DNA of 64,000 bases from Gemmatimonadota bacterium. GTDB lineage: Bacteria > Gemmatimonadota > Gemmatimonadetes > Longimicrobiales > Gaopeijiaceae. This document shows, one piece after another, positions 60,104-64,000 of the stretch. How positions within the stretch are numbered: position 1 is the stretch's first letter; every line of letters starts with the position of its first letter. Made by a program: the position numbers and the translations under genes. The stretch covers positions 1-64,000 of the forward strand of contig JAPOYJ010000071.1 in NCBI GenBank assembly GCA_026706635.1, read 5' to 3'. The notes under the pieces are model-generated. The model was given only the letters and a program-made list of their open reading frames with translations, made no database searches and had not been told where the DNA came from.

Positions 60104-61276
60104 GTGTTGCTCCGTGCCGGGGCCGCTTGGGCGGCAGTGCTGCTTGCGGCCCTCTGCAACACTTCGGTCGGTCAGGCTATGCAGCTGAACGGCTATGTCC
60201 AAACCGTGCCTGTCGCCGGGACCCGTGAAGGCCAGTTGCGCGAGTTCAACCGGGTACGACTCTTCGGCGAGTCGGGAGTGGGCGCATTTGGATTCGGCGC
60301 CGCCTACGAGCATGTGCTGACGTTCCGGCGCCTCGGCGAGGTGCCCGGGTTCCACCTCGGCGCGGTGCCGGGCGGCGGCGAGCGGCTCCGGCTCCAGTGG
60401 ACGTTGGCGGAGCGGGACCACGTCGTCTGGCAGCACCGATTTGATCGCCTATACGTCCGTTGGGAGAGTGAACGCCTCGAGATCAGCGCGGGGCGGCAGG
60501 CGGTGTCGTGGGGCACCGCGCTCTTTCTCACCCCGAGCGACCCGTTCACGCCCTTCAATCCGGTCGACCCGTTCCGGGAGTTCCGGGCCGGGGTCGACGC
60601 GGCCCGGCTCCGTTTCTTTCCGAGCGCGCTGAGCGAGGTCGATCTCGTCGTCCGGCCGACCCGGTCGCCAGCGGGGGAGGAGGTGGTGACTGCGCTGATG
60701 CGCGGCCTCACGACGGCGCGGAACTGGGAGATCTCGGCATGGGGCGGGATCGTGTACGGCGATCCGGCGGCGGCTCTCGGCGCGGCCGGGTCGGTGGGGA
60801 GCTGGGCTGTCCGAGCGGAGGCCGTGCTGCGCAAGATCCCGGACCGTACCGTTCTTCGCGGCACGCTCGGCCTCGACCGGCAGCTTCAGGTCGGCGGGAG
60901 GGATCTGACGCTCGCGGTCGAGTACCAGCGCGACGGCCTGGGTGCGGACGGACCAGACGCGTACCTGGCCACGCTGAGATCGGCCACGTTCCTGCGTGGC
61001 GAACACCAGGTGCTCGGACGGGACGAGGCGGTCTTCCGGCCGTCCTACCAGCTGCATCCGCTCTGGAACCTGAGCGGTCTCGTGCTGTGGAACCTGAACG
61101 ACTTGAGCGCAACCACGGGAACGAGCGTCGCCTACTCAGCCAGCAGCGATGTGGCGGTGACCACGGGTGCATTCCTCGGTCTGGGTGACGACGACGCGAC
61201 GGACGCCCGTCCGCTGCCTTCCGAGTACGGCTCGGCGGGACTGTCCGTGTATCTCTCCCTGAGTTGGTACTTCTGA
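60104..61276 (+). CDS. Outer-membrane beta-barrel protein in RiPP cluster
   Basis: A 390-residue exported protein. The signal peptide is RAGAAWAAVLLAALCNTSVG. The mature part alternates short hydrophobic strands and turns (FGFGAAYEHVLTF, LEISAGRQAVSWGTALFL, GLSVYLSLSWYF) and ends in Phe, the usual signal for barrel insertion. Family is a porin-like barrel I cannot name; FLTPSDPFTPFNPVDPFREF is a distinctive loop. The TTG start lies 12 bases after the YcaO stop, so it is part of the operon and could be the outer-membrane exit or self-protection component for the product. Confidence 0.72.
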   Translation: MLLRAGAAWAAVLLAALCNTSVGQAMQLNGYVQTVPVAGTREGQLREFNRVRLFGESGVGAFGFGAAYEHVLTFRRLGEVPGFHLGAVPGGGERLRLQWTLAERDHVVWQHRFDRLYVRWESERLEISAGRQAVSWGTALFLTPSDPFTPFNPVDPFREFRAGVDAARLRFFPSALSEVDLVVRPTRSPAGEEVVTALMRGLTTARNWEISAWGGIVYGDPAAALGAAGSVGSWAVRAEAVLRKIPDRTVLRGTLGLDRQLQVGGRDLTLAVEYQRDGLGADGPDAYLATLRSATFLRGEHQVLGRDEAVFRPSYQLHPLWNLSGLVLWNLNDLSATTGTSVAYSASSDVAVTTGAFLGLGDDDATDARPLPSEYGSAGLSVYLSLSWYF

Positions 61277-61307
61277 GCGAGGCACGGCATCGTCGGCCGC
61301 CGGCCGG

Positions 61308-62606
61308 CTAGCCGCGCGTCCGCCCCAAATTCGCGCCCAGCCCGTGGGCTATCTGCGCGAAGCTGCTCACGGGAAAGAACGCGCACTGCCGCTCCCAATC
61401 CGCCGGGTCGGGGATCTGCGCGTCGACCAGTTCGATCATCTCGTCGAACTTGCTCAGGGCGGAACAGTCCACGGCCAGCGGATCGGCGGCCTCCCGGTGG
61501 TTCGGCCACACGCGGTCCCGGGCGCTGCGCCAGAACGCACTGTCGTACTTCGAACCACAGGAATAATGCCAACCGACGAAGAGGCCGGCCAGGAGCGCGT
61601 CCGTGACCAGAAAGCGGTTGACGACGGGTGTGTCGCCCTGCACATACTCCGCTGGCCGGTGGAACCGCATGCGTAGAACCAGCGCGACCTGCAGCTGCGC
61701 CAACCTGATGGCGGTCGCTTCGAGCGGCTCCATGAAGGCGGCGGCATTCCCGACGCGGACCACCGCGCCGTCATAGATCCGGCGGTGTACGAAGTTGGGA
61801 AACGGAATGACGCCGCGTTTCTCGAAATCCGACACACCCTCCTCCGCAAGCAGCTCGTCGAAGTCCGCCTCGACTGCATCGAGATCGGACACGTCCTTGT
61901 TGAAGACATAGCCGTAGGATGTGTGCACGGTCAGCGGAATGACGAACACCCATCCATGCGGACGCGCCACCGCACGGGTGTACGTGGGTTCCCGGACTGG
62001 CGCGTTCGGCGGTGCCTCGATGACCGGCGGGCAGCGGCGAATGGCGGCGCAGTTCGTGGGGATGAAGGAAATGTCGATGTGCTCCTGCGGGTCCAGCTGC
62101 CGCGGATAGCCGCGGGCATCGAAGACTAGGTCGTAGCGCTCGGACTCACGGCCCTCGAACTCCACCTGTGCGCCTCCGTCGACCCTCCTGATCGCGGTCA
62201 CCCTCGCGTCGATGTGGCGGGCCTGCGTACTCGCGCACAACAGCTCCGCCATCACGTCGGCCGACAGGTGGTAGGCATAGGCCACCTGTTGCGGCGTGAA
62301 GTAGTGAGTGAAGTCCTGCCGGCGTCGACCCCATCCCTCGAAGCGGTTGCCGAACTTGCGGGTGCCGTTCAGGCGTTGCTGAACCGTCTCGTGGGGCAAA
62401 TACAACAGTTGCTGCAGGTCGCGGACCAGAGTGGGCCAACTTCCTTCGCCGACGCCGATGATCGGAATGCGTGAATCGTAGATGTGGTGCAGCTCGTGAT
62501 CGCGCTCCGGGTGCAACCGCGATACGCTGGCGGCGGCCAGCGCGCCCGCAGTGCCGCGGCCGACGACAGCAATCTTTCTGCACGACCCGCTGCCGAGTTC
62601 CTTCAC
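61308..62606 (-). CDS. Flavin-dependent tryptophan halogenase
   Basis: A 432-residue FADH2-dependent halogenase. The FAD site is KIAVVGRGTAGALAAASVSR; the family motif IIGVGEGSWPTL follows. The catalytic Lys84 lies in NGTRKFGNRFEGWG, matching the Lys of PrnA-type enzymes that carries the activated halide. The conserved EPLEATAI motif is in VRVGNAAAFMEPLEATAIRL. The substrate is probably the C-terminal Trp of the precursor, as no free-Trp pathway is here. Bromide or chloride cannot be told apart. The GTG start is preceded by GGAGGAGG. No flavin reductase is in the window; a general one must supply FADH2. Confidence 0.93.
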   Translation of the reverse strand: MKELGSGSCRKIAVVGRGTAGALAAASVSRLHPERDHELHHIYDSRIPIIGVGEGSWPTLVRDLQQLLYLPHETVQQRLNGTRKFGNRFEGWGRRRQDFTHYFTPQQVAYAYHLSADVMAELLCASTQARHIDARVTAIRRVDGGAQVEFEGRESERYDLVFDARGYPRQLDPQEHIDISFIPTNCAAIRRCPPVIEAPPNAPVREPTYTRAVARPHGWVFVIPLTVHTSYGYVFNKDVSDLDAVEADFDELLAEEGVSDFEKRGVIPFPNFVHRRIYDGAVVRVGNAAAFMEPLEATAIRLAQLQVALVLRMRFHRPAEYVQGDTPVVNRFLVTDALLAGLFVGWHYSCGSKYDSAFWRSARDRVWPNHREAADPLAVDCSALSKFDEMIELVDAQIPDPADWERQCAFFPVSSFAQIAHGLGANLGRTRG

Positions 62607-62672
62607 CGTGGCGACCTCCTCCTTAGCCGAACATTCGCAATGTAAACCGCAAGCCCGCGCGCGAGGCTGACA

Positions 62673-63788
62673 TCAGGGCCCGATGGCACCCGAAAGCACC
62701 ATGTAGACATAGGCCTTGATCTGTTCAAGCCGGTCTCCAGCGATGACCAGCTTAATGTGGTGAATTCCGCGCAACAGCACAAACCGCCCAGTTCTGCCAT
62801 ACAGAATGGTCGGTTGAGAGACCCAGCCGGCCAGCGCCGCGACTTTCTCCGGCACTACGCGATCCTCGTGGCGCAGGGCCTCCAGCACTGGCTGCCAATC
62901 CGTAAGGCCATCTATCCAGACCCGGGAAGCAGCCGTATATCTCTGCTTGACTATGGGCGTCAGGCCGAGCGTCGGACCGATGCCATCCGCATTCGCGTCG
63001 ACGTTCACCCCGGTCCTGACGATGTGCGTGCGCTCGCTGAAGCGTGCAAGCACCGTCTCCACGGTCGCGATGTTCCCGGGCCAGGCAATTTCCTCGAGGA
63101 AGGAGCGGACGGCCCGCGGCCCGGTAAAGCCCATGATCGCCAGGCGGACCGTGCGCGCGCGCGACGGAAAAAGGCCGAACGAGTCGAGGCGGGTGCCCTC
63201 CGGTTGCGCCAGATAGACCCGCTCGGCGTTGCTCCGCTCCGCCACGCTCGGTTCCAGATCGTGACAGGCGACGAGCCCGTCAACCACGACGCGGACGTCG
63301 TGCTGCTGCCCGGCACCGCCGACGATCATGCTTTCGTTGGGCCGCAGGAACATCCCGGGTAGCGGATCGCCCTCGGCCTCCGAGCCGATGTCGCATTCCA
63401 GCATCAACTTGCGGCCGACAATCGCGCGAAGGGGCGAGTCCGTGGCCTCCATGATGCGAAACAGACGACTGACCGCCGCTGCCGTGCGATCCGATGGATC
63501 GCGTCGCGCCTTCTCTTCGAAGAACGCGCCCGACCGGTTGCCGCTCGCCAGCGAGACGCCGAAATCCGCCCGCGGCCGACTGTCGCGCAGCGGCAGCTCG
63601 AAACCGAATGGCTGGGCACCCATGGTTATCGGCAGGGTCCCCGCGCGTGCCAGCAGGTGTTCCCACTCCTGCTCCCCGATCAGAACGGGAGAGATTCTGT
63701 CTCGCAGGTGCCCGAGCAGGTCCTGCATGGTGGTGCCTTCTTCCGCCAGTCGCTCCTGGCTGACTGCTATGGCCTCGTGGATGTCCAC
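62673..63788 (-). CDS. Unrecognised 371-residue protein of RiPP cluster
   Basis: Soluble-looking protein, no signal peptide or membrane segment, GTG start. I do not recognise a named family. Notable stretches are PRADFGVSLASGNRSGAFFE, FLRPNESMIVGGAGQQHDVR, RTVRLAIMGFTGPRAVRSFL, VDANADGIGPTLGLTPIVKQ and a C-terminal strand pair RFVLLRGIHHIKLVIAGDRL followed by EQIKAYVYMV. Alternating long strands and helices leave room for a barrel such as the ABBA prenyltransferase fold, but I see no diagnostic motif. It is transcribed toward the halogenase (66 bases apart), so it is likely a further tailoring or binding enzyme of the pathway. Confidence 0.7.
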   Translation of the reverse strand: MDIHEAIAVSQERLAEEGTTMQDLLGHLRDRISPVLIGEQEWEHLLARAGTLPITMGAQPFGFELPLRDSRPRADFGVSLASGNRSGAFFEEKARRDPSDRTAAAVSRLFRIMEATDSPLRAIVGRKLMLECDIGSEAEGDPLPGMFLRPNESMIVGGAGQQHDVRVVVDGLVACHDLEPSVAERSNAERVYLAQPEGTRLDSFGLFPSRARTVRLAIMGFTGPRAVRSFLEEIAWPGNIATVETVLARFSERTHIVRTGVNVDANADGIGPTLGLTPIVKQRYTAASRVWIDGLTDWQPVLEALRHEDRVVPEKVAALAGWVSQPTILYGRTGRFVLLRGIHHIKLVIAGDRLEQIKAYVYMVLSGAIGP

Positions 63789-63826
63789 TGCTCGCCTCTC
63801 AGGCGATCACTGGTAAGGGTGGGAAT

Positions 63827-63865
63827 TGTAAACCATGGATTACACAATGTAAATCGTACGTTACA
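63827..63865 (-). promoter_or_regulatory. TTACA/TGTAA operator-like cluster before the 371-residue gene
   Basis: Half-sites TGTAA (63827), TTACA (63840), TGTAA (63848) and TTACA (63861) lie in 39 bases. The middle pair forms the perfect 13-base palindrome TTACACAATGTAA. Another TGTAA is at 62641, before the halogenase. It could be a regulator site controlling the minus-strand pair. Confidence 0.45.
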
Positions 63866-63870
63866 GTGTG

Positions 63871-63946
63871 GGGAGCCGAGCGAAGCGGTCCAGCGGGAAT
63901 GCAGTGCTGCTCGAATGCCGTGGGAGGTTGGTCCACGGGCTGCTAG
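63871..63946 (-). repeat. Partial CTAGCAG-family repeat (copy I)
   Basis: Reverse-orientation fragment: GAGCGAAGCGGTCCAG, ATGCAGTGCTGCTCGAATGC, CGTGGGAGG, TTGGTCCACGGGCTGCTAG. The complete terminal end is present. It closes the right side of the RiPP region, upstream of the 371-residue gene. The last 54 bases of the window show nothing I can assign. Confidence 0.7.
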
Positions 63947-64000
63947 GATCGGCGCTCGTCGTCACGCACAGCGCCGTCGACCATGCGAACCAGACGCCGA

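Overview
The window looks like a chromosomal segment of a GC-rich diderm bacterium. The best fit is Gemmatimonadota, possibly a marine or sponge-associated lineage. The signs are a SusC/SusD-type outer-membrane pair beside other carboxypeptidase-regulatory-domain TonB receptors, KDO transferase (WaaA), a split TRAP transporter, msrPQ, NamZ/DUF1343, many GTG/TTG starts with GTGA/ATGA overlaps, and one interspersed repeat family seen at about ten places. The taxonomy is inferred from gene content only; there is no rRNA in the window.

Layout. 0-8.5 kb: a lipoprotein, then msrP-msrQ-namZ on the minus strand, then a tight operon of GMC oxidoreductase, Gfo/Idh dehydrogenase and an unknown membrane protein, then DUF72. 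8.5-12.7 kb: small membrane proteins, waaA diverging from a family-4 glycosyltransferase, HU, and three full copies of a CTAGCAG-ended repeat. 12.9-22.1 kb: a TonB receptor, a PQQ sugar dehydrogenase and a SusC/SusD pair. 22-36 kb: a thioredoxin-like protein, an EEP hydrolase, a tightly overlapping M23 peptidase/gpmI/dctQ/dctM operon, mscS overlapping dctP, a DEAD-box helicase and an EF-G paralogue. 36-45 kb: carbonic anhydrase, a TonB receptor, a membrane protein, brnTA, vapC with a wrecked vapB, an hsdM remnant and a frameshifted beta-propeller. 44-49.5 kb: a DUF4015 hydrolase, tRNA-Ala, a PIG-L protein whose end runs through the tRNA antisense, and a TPR protein.

49.7-63.8 kb is the highlight: a peptide natural-product (RiPP) cluster. 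An 83-residue precursor with a nitrile-hydratase-like (NHLP, proteusin-type) leader ends in a minute Cys3-Trp core. It is followed by a short HlyD-like protein, a C39-peptidase ABC exporter, a second NHLM-type ABC protein, a protein in which a second NHLP-like leader is fused to an alpha/alpha-toroid (terpene-cyclase-like) domain, a fused leader-binding/YcaO cyclodehydratase and an outer-membrane protein. A flavin-dependent tryptophan halogenase and a 371-residue unknown protein converge from the other strand. The simplest reading is that YcaO converts the cysteines to thiazolines, the halogenase acts on the C-terminal Trp, the C39 domain removes the leader and the product is exported. The general scheme recalls, from memory, reported sponge-metagenome proteusin clusters with a peptidyl tryptophan brominase. 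The toroid fusion and the unknown enzyme are the least explained parts.

A second theme is the repeat family. It has short terminal inverted repeats (CTAGCAG[C/T]CCGTGG). Its copies sit on gene ends, supplying stop codons, C-terminal tails or N-terminal signal-peptide sequence to neighbouring genes.
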